64,000 bases of DNA from assembly GCA_011009095.1 (NCBI GenBank), contig VTPC01000638.1, positions 99,394-163,393 on the forward strand, in the 5' to 3' direction. The position numbers and the translations under genes are program-made. Positions within the stretch are counted from its first letter, which is position 1, and every line of letters starts with the position of its first letter. The notes below the pieces were generated by a model. The model ran no database searches, was not told the DNA's origin, and saw nothing but the letters and a program-made list of their open reading frames with translations. Source of the DNA: Ignelater luminosus. Its lineage: Eukaryota; Arthropoda; Insecta; Coleoptera; Elateridae. Below, in pieces: positions 1 through 12,900 of this stretch.

Positions 1-3000
1 TCAAGCCATTGGGCACTTTTCACGCGTAACTTTAAGTAAGGATTCTTATCCGGTGCTATCAGTCGATTTAACTAAATCCAATTCTTTCAAACTAACATGT
101 TACTTACCTCTCCTTCCTTCATCTGTTTGCATTTTGGTTTGAAACAGGCTTTATCGGAGATCTACCCTTAGGAACGGCAGAATCTGATTGATTCGACTTG
201 CAACAACAACGAACTAATAATAAGTCTATTGATTCTATAGAAACTGAAATGAATAAATTCATTATCTAACACTTTTGGTACCAGAACAACAGGTATCTTT
301 AGTAGCTAATAAAGAGAATAAACAAAAGATACGACTTTGGGTAATGATAATGATGGTGACTTAATCTGGTTTTAATGTCTAGTTTTTGCAGTCATTTAGG
401 GAGGACTTCAAAGTCTCTTCACGCCTACTAGAAATATCTTTATTTAAGGGTTAGATCAGAAGCTTTATACCTTTTAAGTATCTTAAACCATGCATGTATG
501 AGGTAAGTAGTAGATTTATTCCGCAATTACCCTAGTAACAAAAGCTAGTGCTTCAAAAAAGAGTCATTAAAGAAATAAGTACCAAGAAAGAAGAAAAGAT
601 GCAAAAAGGAAATAGAAACACAAACCAACTGGACTTTCAGAATAAAAAGTACTGTCAAGCTGGTGATGGTCTGATGGAAACCAAAAAATTTAATACAATT
701 AGTATCGAATAATAGTGAATACGCTAATCACAATTCTATTTTTTTGCAACAGTAGCTGCAAAAGTTGCAATTCCATCAATACCGATACGTCACGTCAGGT
801 TAAAGAAAAGACTTAAGTACTTTGATATTAAAATTCTTCTTTGCGGAAACCTTTAGAAATGTGAATGAGAAATATTATTCTTAGGTTTACAGATTAGTTG
901 GTTTTACTTATATCTCTTTTAATTTGTTCCAGATTTTCTTCCGCTTAATCGTTGCATTGGATTTTATACATTATGAACGAATAAGATCATAATGAAATAT
1001 ATACGTACCAGACCTTCATTAGCACAGAAATTGTTTCGGGTGGTTAAGAATTTTTCAGTAAAACCATGAAGGAACGTAGCTTTGCATGGATCAGCCTGTA
1101 GTTAATAACTATACCTCAACTATGTCTTTCACATGTGTACTAATCGTCAGTTAAATCCAAATGGTTTTCGCATCTACAACATCTGAAAATGCCACTTGGT
1201 GTTTCCCGACGTTTGATCTGAATATACCCTAGAGGTGAACCCTTTGAGAGTCTTTGAACTAATGCTTCCACCAATGTTTGTTACACAACTGAATCATATC
1301 TTATCTTATTGTGTAATAAGTGTCAAAGAGGATTTATTATTATTATATTAATTATATCAGACTTCCTTCTCAATGCTAATTAAAAGTATGAATGTTGCTA
1401 CCAGGAAGAGCTCCTTTATTTTGATTATACATAGACGTGGGTCATAACGTAAAGAAAGTTACAATTAGATCAACAAAAAGGAATTATTATTAAATGAGTG
1501 TCCAATATCCGATTGCCATTTTTCTAAAAAGAAAACTCTACTTATTAGTAAATACAAATTCCACTGTAGCATTTTTAGATACTTCTTATACATCAAAATT
1601 ATAAGGTATCTTTTCCCTAACAAAACAACTTTAAATTATGAAAAGACCACATAAGTTTTTACTTATCTAACAACTTTCCCGCTATTTATGTTCTTGTACG
1701 TTTCATGATATATGAGATTTAAAAATCCAAGAGTGAAGACGGAAAGGCGTATTGGGTATTTGAAAATTTATCGAGTTACCAAATAATTTACAGCTCTGTT
1801 TGTCCGATATATTTATTTAGCTATCTCTTTATGTCACGATAAATAGCTCCATACGAGGGGACGTATAGCAATGGATTTCTGTTTGCCAGACCCCAGGGGA
1901 TTAAGGACGCAAAGCGCAAAGCATCTCGTGCCCTTTCCAACTTTGTAACTCTGTCCGCGGGTTCGCGCTAACCCGTTTGACCATTTTCTGAACATCGAAC
2001 AAGTGCGTTAACAACACGCCAGCTGATACAAGGAGGTAGTTGAGGTCAACAAAATTTAATTTCCGAAATATTCTCCGATTCAAAAATGTAAAGAGTTTCT
2101 TTTCCACGTTTTCCCACAAAAACTTCTAACCGAATCAAACTCATCGATAACCTAAAATCCTCTAATGCTGAGGATCAATAACTTGAAGAAATGGAATTGC
2201 TTGAGGATCAAGCCTGACTGTAAATGTAAGTTTGCCTGTAATATTGGATTTTAGAATTTACACGCCCTTGCATGTTCAAGTAATGGAGAAAAAAGTGAAG
2301 GTGTCGAAGAAAATTTATTTCCTATTTATTGGCATTCTAACGAACATATACTACGTAGTACATAAATTCACAAAAGTTTCCAGCAACTTCAAAGAGTTTC
2401 TATCTTCTATGTATTATTCAAGGTAAGGGATTTAATGTTTATAGAGGTTGTGTTTTAAGTATATGGTGTAAAATAATCCATGCGTATTTATATATATATA
2501 CGAAAACAGCTTAAAACTTTTACAAAGCTTGTTTGAAACTTTTGCCGCTGGTGGTAAAATCTGTTTAAAGTTGAAATTTTACATGAAAGAAATTTGCATT
2601 TCAAATTTATAAAGAAGATATAGAAATTACTTTTAAGAGTTCGTCTTTAAATCATTAACACAAGGCAAAGGTCTCACTTTGATTAACCTCCTACTTTACC
2701 GAATTTCAACAGAGTTTAATAGAATAATAAAGTTGTGTCTATAAAAGTTGATCCCAAATGTTACAACGGGTCTAATATATTCACGATTATATTTTTAATT
2801 CTTTTTTAAGACCGCAATTTTTAACGTTAACTTTGACCAAACTTTTTTTACGACAATGGATTTGGAATGGGATTATAATAGTGAAAGCTCAGTCTAATGG
2901 TATTTTATGATTGGCATAAAACGAAAAGGAACTATGAAGTCCATCACGTAAATTGCATTATGATGCTTACCACTTTAGGACATAAAAAATATTGTTGGTT

Positions 3001-3416
3001 TGTTTAACAGTGCAGAAACTATAAATTTCTTTTGTTTTATACTAAAAAGTAATCTTTAACACGAGTTACTAAACAAAACACTTTTTGTCTTTTCCATTTA
3101 CAGAGTTTCTAATAGTACTTTCTTAACATTAATTAATGCCAAAAATAAATCTTTATTAGTGAAGATATAAATTGGTAACCATCGGTAATATTTTAGTACC
3201 AAAGGGCAACATGAGAATATAATAATAAAGGCTTACTATAACAATTAAGAAATACAGAAACTTTAAATAAATAATCTTGTAAAGGCTTCTTCTTACTTTA
3301 AGAAATAGTCAAAACGCAAGGTCTGTTTTGAAATAATAGACTGAAGTAGATCTGTGAATTTCATATTTTAGATGTCAAGGCAAGCAATATAGACAGAATA
3401 GCTTAACTTAAAAACT
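1..3416. other. AT-rich stretch, no recognised gene
   Basis: I see no coding relic, RNA gene or inverted-repeat element here. A slightly GC-richer patch lies near 1860-2000. The short open frames at 1901-2119 (minus) and 2232-2426 (plus) resemble no protein family I know and have no exon-like borders. Confidence 0.5.
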
Positions 3417-3426
3417 GTATTAACTT
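3417..3426 (+). repeat. Target-site duplication, left copy
   Basis: GTATTAACTT directly precedes the poly-T run and recurs at 5687-5696. The last two T residues may belong to the tail, so the duplication is 8 to 10 bp. It marks the 3' boundary of the minus-strand jockey insertion. Confidence 0.8.
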
Positions 3427-3451
3427 TTTTTTTTTTTATTGTCTATTCAAA

Positions 3452-5373
3452 TTAGCTCAAAAGGTTTAAATCTTCCTGCTTTATTCTGAAGAATCTATCG
3501 GATATATGTATATGAATGTAATATTTCTACGTACTGTTCTGGGAAATATGAGTTTAACTTGTGTATTAGCCCTTTGTGCCAAACTTTGTCAAATGCCTGG
3601 GTCACATCCAAAAAGACTGTAGAACAAACTTTTTTTTCTTCGAGGCTCTTCTCAATAATACTTGTTATTCTGTGGATTTGGTCAATCGTGGAATGCTTGT
3701 TTCTGAATCCAAATTGATGTGTTGGTATTAATTTTTGTCTCTCAATAACAGGTTTCAACCTTTTGAGTAGTAATTTTTCAAATAATTTTGAAATTACTGG
3801 TAATAAGGAAATAGGCCTGTATGATGTCACTTTGTGTGGTTGCTTGCCAGGTTTTGGTATCATAATCACTTCCTCGATTTTCCACAAACTTGGCACATAT
3901 CGCAGTCCGAAGGATGCATTTATTAAGTTTGTTAATTTTACTATGGCTTTCTTAGGCAGATTTCTGAGTATTTCCCCAGTTATTAAATCGAACCCTGGAG
4001 ATTTTTTTGGATTGATATTATTTTTAATTTCATTGATTATTTCTTTTGGAGAGGTGAGTCGTATACTTTCTTTCTCTTGTATTGAATTTTCTGTTGTTAA
4101 TTCTTCTGCTAATTCTTCGCTGTCTTGAAAGATTTTTTCTAGATGATTTCCAAACAATTCTGCTTTTTGTTGATTACTCCGTGCCCACTTTCCATTTTCC
4201 ATTCTTAGTGGCGGGATTTGCAGGATCGGTCTTTTTAATCTCTTTGTTGCTTTCCAAAGAGAATAGTCTGTACAACCATCGTTGGTAAGTTCTTTCAGAT
4301 ATGTGTTAATAGTGTCATTTTTTAGCAGTTTTATTTCTCTTTTCAATTGTTGACTAAGATTATTTAACTTTGTTTTATCTTGGGGTGATCTTGTTTGTTG
4401 CCACCTTCGTCTTTGTTTTCTTTTTTCGGTTATTATTTGTCTAATTTCTTTTGGGTAGTTATTTCCTGTAGTTCTTTTTCTAAGTGTAGGAGTATTTTCC
4501 CAAGCTGCCTGCTGTATATTTCTTACAAACAACTCCACGTCTTCATCAAGTTGTTGCTCATTTTTTAATGGTACAAAAAGATTAATATTTTCTTCAAGAC
4601 TCATCTTAAAGCTTTTCCAGTCAGTGTGCTTGTTTACTAACATCGGGCAAGCTTCTTTCTCTATTACAGTTTGACTTAATGTTAAGATAATTGGTGAATG
4701 GTCTGAATTCATATCCCAACCTTCTTTTATTTGTATGTAATTTGCAGGAATGTTCTTTACAATATAGAAATCTATCAAATCTGGTATTTTATTGTAGTTC
4801 GTCGGCCAGTATGTTGGCTTTCCAGTAGACATCACTTCGCATTTATACTCTTTTATAGCTTCATAAAGTTCTTTGCCTTTGGTCGTAGTCAATCTTGATC
4901 CCCAAGATATATGTTTAGCATTGAAATCCCCTCCAATAATAAATCTATTACCTTGTCTGTTTAGAAAATCAAGATATTGGTTTCGTTTTAGTGCATGTTT
5001 TGGTGGACAGTAAACTGCCACTACTGTTATTTGAGTTTTTCGTTCTTACATTGACTGCAGTAGCTTGTATTTCTTCTGTTTCGTTTCCAATTTCTTCATA
5101 ATGTAGGATGTTTTCTTTGATTATTATTGCACTACCCCCTTTAGCAGTGTTTTCTGGATGTATGGTGTTGTAGACCATATAACCTTTAAATTTGATATGT
5201 GTTTGTTTTGTGAAATGTGTTTCACTTATGAGACAGATGTCAATTTTTTCTATGTCGAGGACTGCTTGTAATTCTTGCTCATGTTGTAGCAGTCCGTTAG
5301 CATTCCAGGCCATAATTCGAAGATCATTAGCCATTTTTATTTTTAGGGATGGCTCCTTGTCTGCCATATTCAA
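3452..5373 (-). pseudogene. Jockey ORF2: apurinic-type endonuclease plus partial reverse transcriptase
   Basis: In jockey elements ORF2 nicks the target and reverse-transcribes the element RNA at the nick. The first open part (down to 4969) carries the endonuclease start with MAWNANGL and ISETH. The second (5021-3495, 508 codons) continues with CPPKH, GGDFNAKH (about residues 30-37), DLIDFY and NSDHSP (105-110). The reverse transcriptase follows with SYRPISLLPVISKLFEK, QFGFRNKHST and FLDVTQAFDKVWH. The likely start is the ATG at 5334, whose ATGGCTAA overlaps the ORF1 stop. One frameshift lies in an A run (5036-5040). A second, near 3500, is followed by SDRFFRIKQED in another frame up to a stop at 3452. 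The YADD box and everything after it are absent, so the enzyme is dead. Confidence 0.9.
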
Positions 5374-5686
5374 GCTTAATTAATCTTTCGTCAAAGCTTT
5401 TCATTAAACTTGCTTGTTCATTTAATTTGCTTAGAATTAGCTGCAAGTTTTGTTCGATGTTTGTAGTTTGTTTGGTGCTTTCTTTTCCTTTATCTGTCTG
5501 TATTGGCTCTTTCAATATTTGACTGTATGGTACATGATTTGTTTTTTTGTAAGAATTTAATTGTGTTGCATATTCTTTAATTTCATTTTGGACAGGTTGT
5601 TTTGGTTTTTCTACTTTCTTCATCCTGTTTGTTTTTATTTTTTGAAGTTCTTTTGCTATATTACATCCACAGTAGTTGGCTGGATG
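5327..5686 (-). pseudogene. Jockey ORF1 (gag-like), C-terminal part
   Basis: ORF1 of jockey elements encodes an RNA-binding protein that ends in CCHC zinc knuckles followed by a charged tail. The frame is open to the edge of the insertion. Its first visible residues, HPANYCGC followed by NIAKELQKI, match the last half of the third zinc knuckle and the segment after it. A lysine- and glutamine-rich tail of about 100 residues then runs to the stop at 5327. The upstream gag domain and the first knuckles were lost by 5' truncation. The stop overlaps the probable ORF2 start, an arrangement used for termination-reinitiation in some non-LTR elements. Confidence 0.8.
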
Positions 5687-5696
5687 GTATTAACTT
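5687..5696 (+). repeat. Target-site duplication, right copy
   Basis: Second copy of GTATTAACTT, identical to 3417-3426. It fixes the 5' edge of the minus-strand jockey insertion. Confidence 0.8.
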
Positions 5697-5727
5697 AATT
5701 TTACTTTGTCCTTCTCTTTTAACAGTA

Positions 5728-7640
5728 CCATGTTACGTGTAAAAGTGGGTTTAGTGACCCTATGAAATGACGCAACATAAACTAATAACGATATGCCTTA
5801 AGAAACGATTAGCTCTATTTGGTCGGCGATTGGGTCGGGGTCATAGAGAGGCCTAAATGGCAGAGAACGTAACGGTAGGATTATAATTGAGAAGAAGCCA
5901 GTCTTGGTTAACCTTGACCGATATAAGTGAACAGCTGACCCTAAGACTAACAAACTATTCCGGTCTTTAAGACGCTTACTCGTGGAGTTGACCTTGAGAA
6001 GATAACTGCCGAGGAGGCGAATAGGGTTCTTCTGCGACAGCTGATGGATTGCACAATACTTACTTCTTAAATTGGCTAGCTTGCGGTATTCGCAGTCAAG
6101 GCCGTCTCCACAAACCTTACGTTCTCTGAAACAAATCTCACTATGCGTACTGGTAGAATTAAACAACAGTTAGAATCAAAACAAAACATCTATTAGCACA
6201 CGTAGGAATAACGAATATTTGCAAGTACGGTACTCGACAAACGAAACAAAAGAACATAAGTTCAGGTTACACACAATATTATACAAATGCAGAAACATAA
6301 AACAAAGGTACACAATAAACAAATGTATATACAGGTGTGCGATATCAAGTCAACGTAAACACAGAATAAACGGTGTACATTTAATGCAAAAAAAGAATTG
6401 AGAGATATTTATTAAAGTAGGTCAACAAATTCGTAACCTATATATTTCAATGTCGTTACTCTTGACAGAAACAAAACAAATATGAGTTAACGATTTATAA
6501 AATTTTGATACTAAACTTCAATGTTTAATCGAATATAAATTGTTTTTAAAGGTAGGTTAAAGGTAAACAGACAGATTAAAACTCTGCAACTTTTGAATAA
6601 TACAATGAACTCTTAAACTAATATGAAGTGAGCTGCTTCTTTCATATTTGCTTATAATAAACTTACTTGAAATTAGATTGAATTTACTGTTTCTATAAGC
6701 TAAATCTAAATAACTATTAAGGATTGTCGGTGACCCTTCTTTGGGTTCGTAGTAAACAAAGAGATGCAACGCGCTCTTGCAATAACTTTTAAGAAATACA
6801 ACTTACAAAAGTGATAAGATATTTTTGCAGTAAGAATTGAATGACATAAATATATACAGTAAAATAAACTTACAGCTGACGATATGTTGGGCGTCGTTGT
6901 ACAGCGATAATTAATCCAACGGAAACACGACATATTCGCTGACACGGCGCACAAGCAATTGGCCGTCGACTGTGAACACAACGACGCCTAGTTGAGTGAG
7001 TGAGCCAAATCATTAGGTGTCAGGGAATCACAGAAAATCTTATTCTAGACGAACACTCGTCAAGATGGTACCATAAAGATATCTGTTAGAGATTCGTTAT
7101 CCAGTCTAAAGACTGCCGGTAGACGATAATAGATAAATACAACGATAGCTTCATGTTCTACAGGAGATTTATTATTTACGAAGTTTAGGTTACACAACCT
7201 CGATAGCTAAATCATAATAGATTTTGCGACTTCTTTAAATACTTCACGGAGAATATCTCCAGGTAGGATACGGAATCGTGCGTGTATTAACACCGCGTCT
7301 GAGGTAGGACAAAACTTGATGCTAACTGACTAGAAATTTTTAAGCGAGAAGCCGCGTTGGGTTGACTTCATCTTGAAGCGTCGTTTCCCCTCGATGGAAT
7401 GATTCGCGGGAATGACAACAAAATTTCGTTCATTGGAGAGCAATTAATTAACTCAAACTACCCTGTTTGAACTGATTTAGCTCCACAAAACTAATTTGCA
7501 TATAGTGTCAAGCGGCAGGTCATAAAATTTAATTTATATGTCTGTTGCATTGACACGAGCTGCAGAATTCTAGGAATAAAGAAGTATAAAATAACGAAAT
7601 CGAGATACTTTTAATTCTTAAGATGTGCGGGCTTTATTCA
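5728..7640 (-). repeat. Unclassified interspersed repeat, copy A
   Basis: This stretch aligns, with gaps, to the reverse complement of 57850-59305. Matching blocks include GTTACGTGTAAAAGTGGGTT near 5733, the GGGGTCATAGAGAGGCCTAA block near 5840, the stretch around 5900-6180, CCCCTCGAT/ATTCGCGG near 7390 and AATTTGCATATA near 7495. By eye, identity in the best blocks is roughly 70-75 percent, so both copies are old. An open frame of 122 codons at 6166-5798 shares the segment LGSAVHLYRS(R/K)LTKTG with the copy B frame; I recognise no domain in it. I see no terminal repeats, poly(A) tail or transposase motif, so the class is unknown. Copy A is several hundred bases longer in the middle (about 6400-7000). 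Confidence 0.7.
6890..6988. repeat. Small inverted-repeat unit inside copy A
   Basis: GGCGTCGTTGT at 6890-6900 is the exact reverse complement of ACAACGACGCC at 6978-6988, with 77 bases between. The interior is GC-richer than its surroundings. Copy B seems to lack it, so it may be a separate small insertion or an internal stem. Confidence 0.5.
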
Positions 7641-7649
7641 TTCGCAACA

Positions 7650-9599
7650 GAGGAAGCGAGGGAAGAGAAAATATGTTATTTGGGAACAAAACAAAAAGGC
7701 AACATTCGGCTAACCAAGGAACTTTTATTTCCTAAATTTATAAATATAATAGGGACGAACAACATTTATCGATAAAGTAAAATTAAATATCTAAAGAAAT
7801 ATACCAAATGTGAAATACAATTTGTAACTTTAGAATTTTCGAAACGGAATGAGTATTTATATACTATTTACATTAATTATTAAACGAAAACTTACACAGC
7901 GCTAAACAAAACGCTAATTTCTAAATGACCTTAACAACCAGCAATATAATTATGGTGTTTGGTTGTACAGAACTAGCATTTGCCTGCTGAGGATTCTATC
8001 TTTTTTATATTATATGACAAGATGTGTTATATCCTGTTCCAAAAAAAACGGAAAATTGTTATATCAATATGAACTGGAATTTATTTTAGGTTGGTTAGAA
8101 ACACGATGGGATGATTTTCCGGTTGGTGTTAGGACATTAATGACAAACAAGGCAAGAGATAAAGTATCTGTGAATTCTAAACACTTTTAATTTATAATTT
8201 CAAGTGGTAAACAGTCTAAATAAAATTCGTTTTTAAAAATTCACTTTTTAATATCATTTCTCCGATATTAAATTGTGCCGGCAGAACCAAAGCTTCGTGA
8301 ACTCGCCTGGAAATTAATCCGATAACAAAGCGTGTTTAATTTGTCACGAGACAGGTCTGAAGATTACAAAATGTTCAGAAAATATTAATCCAACAATGAA
8401 AAGTTTTCAAGCTTGTCGGGCATATTATTAGTTTATAAATACTACAATTAAAAGTGTGTTTGTAGTGTGCCTACCAAGCCAGGTTTTGTATATACCATGG
8501 TCATTGGCATAAAATGCGTTCAGCGTTCAGACAAGAAGCAGACAAAATATGAACTTAAATATGTATTTTATGCCCTTGCTACATAAATAACTATCACATC
8601 AATTGTGTTTCCTATTTTACTTAAATTCGTTTGGCATATTGTAAATTGTCTCTATTCAACAAATCGCGTGGGTTGGTATTATTATCACAATCTTAAAAAA
8701 CATACTGAATCGTTGTTTGACACATTTGACATCGATTGATAAGTACTAGAAGGTGTGATCACGACAGTCTAGAGTATATTGGGTTAGACTTCCGGCCAGA
8801 GCCAATACCAGACTTTTAGGAAGGTTTCTTTTTTAACAGTCAAAAACTACTGAGATGTACTTTTCCCAAGAGATTCCCTTAAACAAAAGTGTCTTCAGAT
8901 ACTTTTTTAATGGTTTGGACTTTTATGCAACACGTGTCGACAGAAAAACCGTCAGCATTCTGTCAAGTTACATCCAAGAGGTGATATATTAAAAGGCAAA
9001 CATACTAATGTGATATTCGCTCTGTTTCGATGTTGGCTTTTAAATGATGTCTTTATCTTAATTCTTGTCAAGTTGCTTTTTTAGCGGGAAGCGTGAACAG
9101 GTGATTTCATGATGATTTGCAACAACCTTATAGTTTCTTTAATTATGTAACAATGAGCAGATATAAATCCTATGGACGCAATTGTTGTGCATACACGTTT
9201 TTACAAAAAAGAGCAACTAACATCTTTCTTCTCCAACTATTGCCTCGATTAGCCGCATCCATCGGATCAATAGCGGCTTTCCTGCAGCATGGTAAGGTCT
9301 TTGCGAAAACGTTCCATGCTTTAAATGTATTAATTTTGAATTCGGAGAACTTTTGACTTTTGTCGATGATAAAGTCAGAGTTAAAAAAATGTGACTCTAG
9401 TTTCTTTGAGCCGCTTATGTCAGTTTGAGTGGGCACTGGCATTAGTAGTTAGTCAACCTAACTATAATTACACACACATTTGTTAAAAAACATTATTTTA
9501 GATTCAAAATTTGGTTTTTGCCAGTATTAGGGTTTGCAGGCTTGCAACACCAAAATGCATTTTACCAAAGTAATATTGAACCTGCATTTATAGACTGAA
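7650..9599. other. AT-rich stretch, nothing recognised
   Basis: Short open frames at 7963-8190 (plus) and 9117-9356 / 9442-9170 resemble no known protein. No inverted-repeat element or RNA gene was found. Confidence 0.5.
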
Positions 9600-9990
9600 T
9601 ATTATAAGACTTGGTTTGCAAGTTTGCAAACCGAAGAGCTACATTACGCGCCTGCGCATTGGCAAGTAACTCTTTTCATTTCAGCTTTGTTGTATGAAGG
9701 AGCACATCAACTTTTTTGCTAGGCTACCTTACTATAAGCTGCCGTGACGCTGTCGATTTTTGTTCAAAAGATATTTTGTGATTTTGCAACTTCACAAGCA
9801 TACATGTGATGACATGTTTGCTTCGCAATCATTAACTGATATTTATGGCTCGTACTGACTTGCCGGGCTCTGTTGTTCAGAAATTCCGAGACAAAAGTTT
9901 TTGAGACACTCTTACTAGGCATTTTCATAAAGTCGATACGCACCTTAAGACGCCCGTGGTTTGCAAGTTGAATGCAAACCGGTCATAATA
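9600..9990. mobile_element. MITE-like foldback element
   Basis: Left end 9600-9632 and the reverse complement of right end 9957-9990 agree over about 33 bases with small gaps. Both begin TATTAT, carry GGTTTGCA, and end with TTGCAAACC. Each end itself holds a GGTTTGCA / TGCAAACC pair, so each can fold as a small hairpin. The 390-bp interior shows no transposase. Another GGTTTGCAGGCTTGCAA lies just outside at about 9531. No clear target-site duplication was identified, so the family is open. Confidence 0.5.
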
Positions 9991-12900
9991 TCGTATGTAC
10001 AAAAAAAGTTTCTTGTCAAGTGATCTATGGAAACAAAATGATGTGTCTGCGATTAATCCATTTAGATAGTTAAATTGCCAATTTTTGCTTTTATCTTGAC
10101 AAACTGTAAAATTGCAATTTATTGGTTAATCATTATATCATTATAGATTAACTTATGTATTCGAAAAATTCACAAGCAGTATTCACGCTTACTTTTGACA
10201 TTGGAACTACTATTAGTAGTTCTTATGTACACGACCGCATAAAACATACGTCTTCTTAGCCACAGGTGATTCTGCTAAGACAAGTGTTTTCTACACTTTG
10301 TAATTATATCTACAAATGCTGCAACCTTTACATGTTTTGACCACAAGCTGCTATCGCCTTTTGCTAGTGATATAATAGAAGTAGATCTCTGTTCGCACAT
10401 CGTCGGTCTTAATTTAAAGACTATTTTTAGAGATTAGTTTTAGTTCTTTCCAACATACCTTTGCTTTGAAGGAAGAAACTTTGAAATAGGCATTGTCTTC
10501 GATCTTTTTAATATTTTAGTTTAGATATCCAAAGAAAGATATTTAGTTATTTACCTTTAATATGATTAAATTGTTTTCAGCAAAAGTGGGGCAAAAGTAA
10601 TTTTTAGAGATGTAACAATTCATTTTTTATGTAAATGGATACTACGGGGCACACCTACTATCTCTTGACGGTAAGCACATCAACATTGGAAGTCAGAATA
10701 TCTAGCACATTAAGTACAGCTAAATATAAAATCACATTACGTATTATTCTACCTGTTTGCTAATTTAAAGAGAAAGGATTTGTGTTATCATCTGTGGCTA
10801 GGGATCTAAAATCCTAAAGTGAGACATTGCATCTATGGTTGATACAGCAGAAATGCCTGTTTTATTGACTTTTTTACATTACCTGTAGAATTGACAATCT
10901 TTTATCTGTAGCCAATTTTCCATCATCATATAGGTCGGACAGACGAATTTATAGTGATAGACAATAATAGGCTTCTACAAGTTATACTGGGACCATGATG
11001 GAAATTAAGGAAACTAATCATTAATACAATTTGTCACTTTACTCTTTTTCTCATGGGAAATATTGGGAATTGGGAGCTTCCAAACTCTTTGTTATCTATT
11101 AGTGAATGAAATCTGAAAACTGCTGTAATAAACTACTGTTTGTTATGGTCTCGAATAAAATTAGTGACCTAATTTAAAGCTCAACAAAAATAACGAACTG
11201 TCTGCAGACTAGCTCTGGAGTCGGAGATGGCGGAGTTCAAACTGTTTCTGTAAAATAATACTTGGAATAGCAAAACAAGGATTTAAAGCAAATCTCTAAA
11301 AATGGAGTCGATATTTTCTACCCCAATTATTGCTTTTAACAACTCTCTGAAACTCGGACTGGCTGACGAATGCAATACAAGTTTCAAAGTCTACCAATTC
11401 ATGAAACAGGATAGGACTGGCCGCACTAAGGTAATACAGTGCACTTTATCGGGATGCTTAAGATACTTACATATTTGCAATTATAAAGAAAAAAAATGAA
11501 AGATAAATTCATAAAATCTCGAGATCATTACATGTTTTACATCTTAGCCGTTTACTTTGCAGATTTACATTTATGTTCATTGCAGTTACTATTTTAATTC
11601 CAACCTATTTTCAAAGAGACTTTGTTTTGTTTCTTATATTTGATCTTCAACTTCAAACCATGAAAACCAACATTATTTGCGGGCTGTATACTCTAAATGC
11701 CTTTATGTGTAGGTAAACAATGTTTATGTAGTTAAAATTATATAGTAAATATGGTTTCTTTACCATATTATATGAGTTCTGTAAGTATTATTAACGTTTG
11801 ATGGTTCATAATCTAAATCATATTTTGGTATCAGTAATGGAAATATTTATCTTCAAAGTTGTATTGTTACATTTAAATTACAAAATAATTATTTAAGGTT
11901 TGTTTGTTGATTTTCGTATTCTCGACTACCAGCAATGTAGGAAAATTGATGACCGTCTAATTTGTTTGTTCTAGAATTTCGTGAAGCTTTTAGTTCAATA
12001 TTATAATAGACTGCAAAGTTAATTCAAATGTATTTAATCAAAAGTTGTTCTATAGAAATATCAAATAACAAGCGCTTTTACTTCGAACAAGTCGATGAAA
12101 GGAACCCCAATGGAATATCTCGTTTTCTCGTTTCAACAATTATGTTCGTGAGGATTATGTTTGATTTTCACCGACAATATATTACCTTATTAGCCAACAA
12201 TGTAAAATAGTAACATAAATTATAGTTTAGAACGGTTTGCATGAATATGTTAACGTTTCAGGAAACCCTTGCAAATCTACCGAATTCTATATTAGTTCAG
12301 TTTTGGACGTGTGCTTAATTAGGTTGAAATTTGGTAAACTCGTATCACAGTGCAATCAACAGAATATTAATTTTTAAAACAAACTTCGTAACGACGATAA
12401 CATAAATTTATCATAAACGCCATCAAAAATACTACATTATAATTTATAAATGTCCGGGTTTCGAATTTCGATTATTGTAATATTCGGAAGGTTCAAGGAA
12501 ACCGGAATAAATCTCTCAGTTGTAGTACTAATATGTAATACATCATAATACTGTAACAAATGTTAATCTTACATAGTCCATGTTAAATCATCTATTATTT
12601 AAACAAATGGAAATCCTAAAGTAAACTAATGTAATCGTAAACAAAATGTTGCATTTGGTTTCAAATACCCGCTTCTTTTAACTTAACAACAGAAGCCGCT
12701 CATCTTTCTTTCATTAATTCTTATTTATTCTTTAAGGAATTTGCAAAGCAGCAAAGAATATAAAAAATGAATCGCAGTCAGTCATGGATTTGTAGATGTT
12801 TTATAGAATATTGATTTGACAGACTCAAGGGTATTAGTTTGACAGGTACAGCAAAAGTTTTGTTACATAACAATGATATCAATCATCACAGACAACTGGT

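Larger units (their letters stand above)
3427..5686 (-). mobile_element. Jockey-type non-LTR retrotransposon, truncated at both ends
   Basis: Reading on the minus strand, the element holds the end of ORF1 (gag), then ORF2 (endonuclease and reverse transcriptase), then a poly(A) tract seen as 13 T residues at 3425-3437. A perfect GTATTAACTT direct repeat flanks it, so this is a true target-primed insertion. The 5' end is cut inside the last zinc knuckle of ORF1, the usual 5' truncation. Unusually, the 3' end is also missing: reverse transcriptase stops before the YADD motif, yet a poly(A) tail follows. An internal AATAAA lies at 3480-3485 and another abuts the tail at 3435-3440, so the copied RNA may have been polyadenylated early. 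It cannot mobilise itself. Confidence 0.9.

Noticed and set aside
1950..1976. GGGTTCGCGCTAACCC, looks like a tRNA T-arm
   Set aside because: No acceptor stem, D-arm or anticodon arm can be placed at the right distance.
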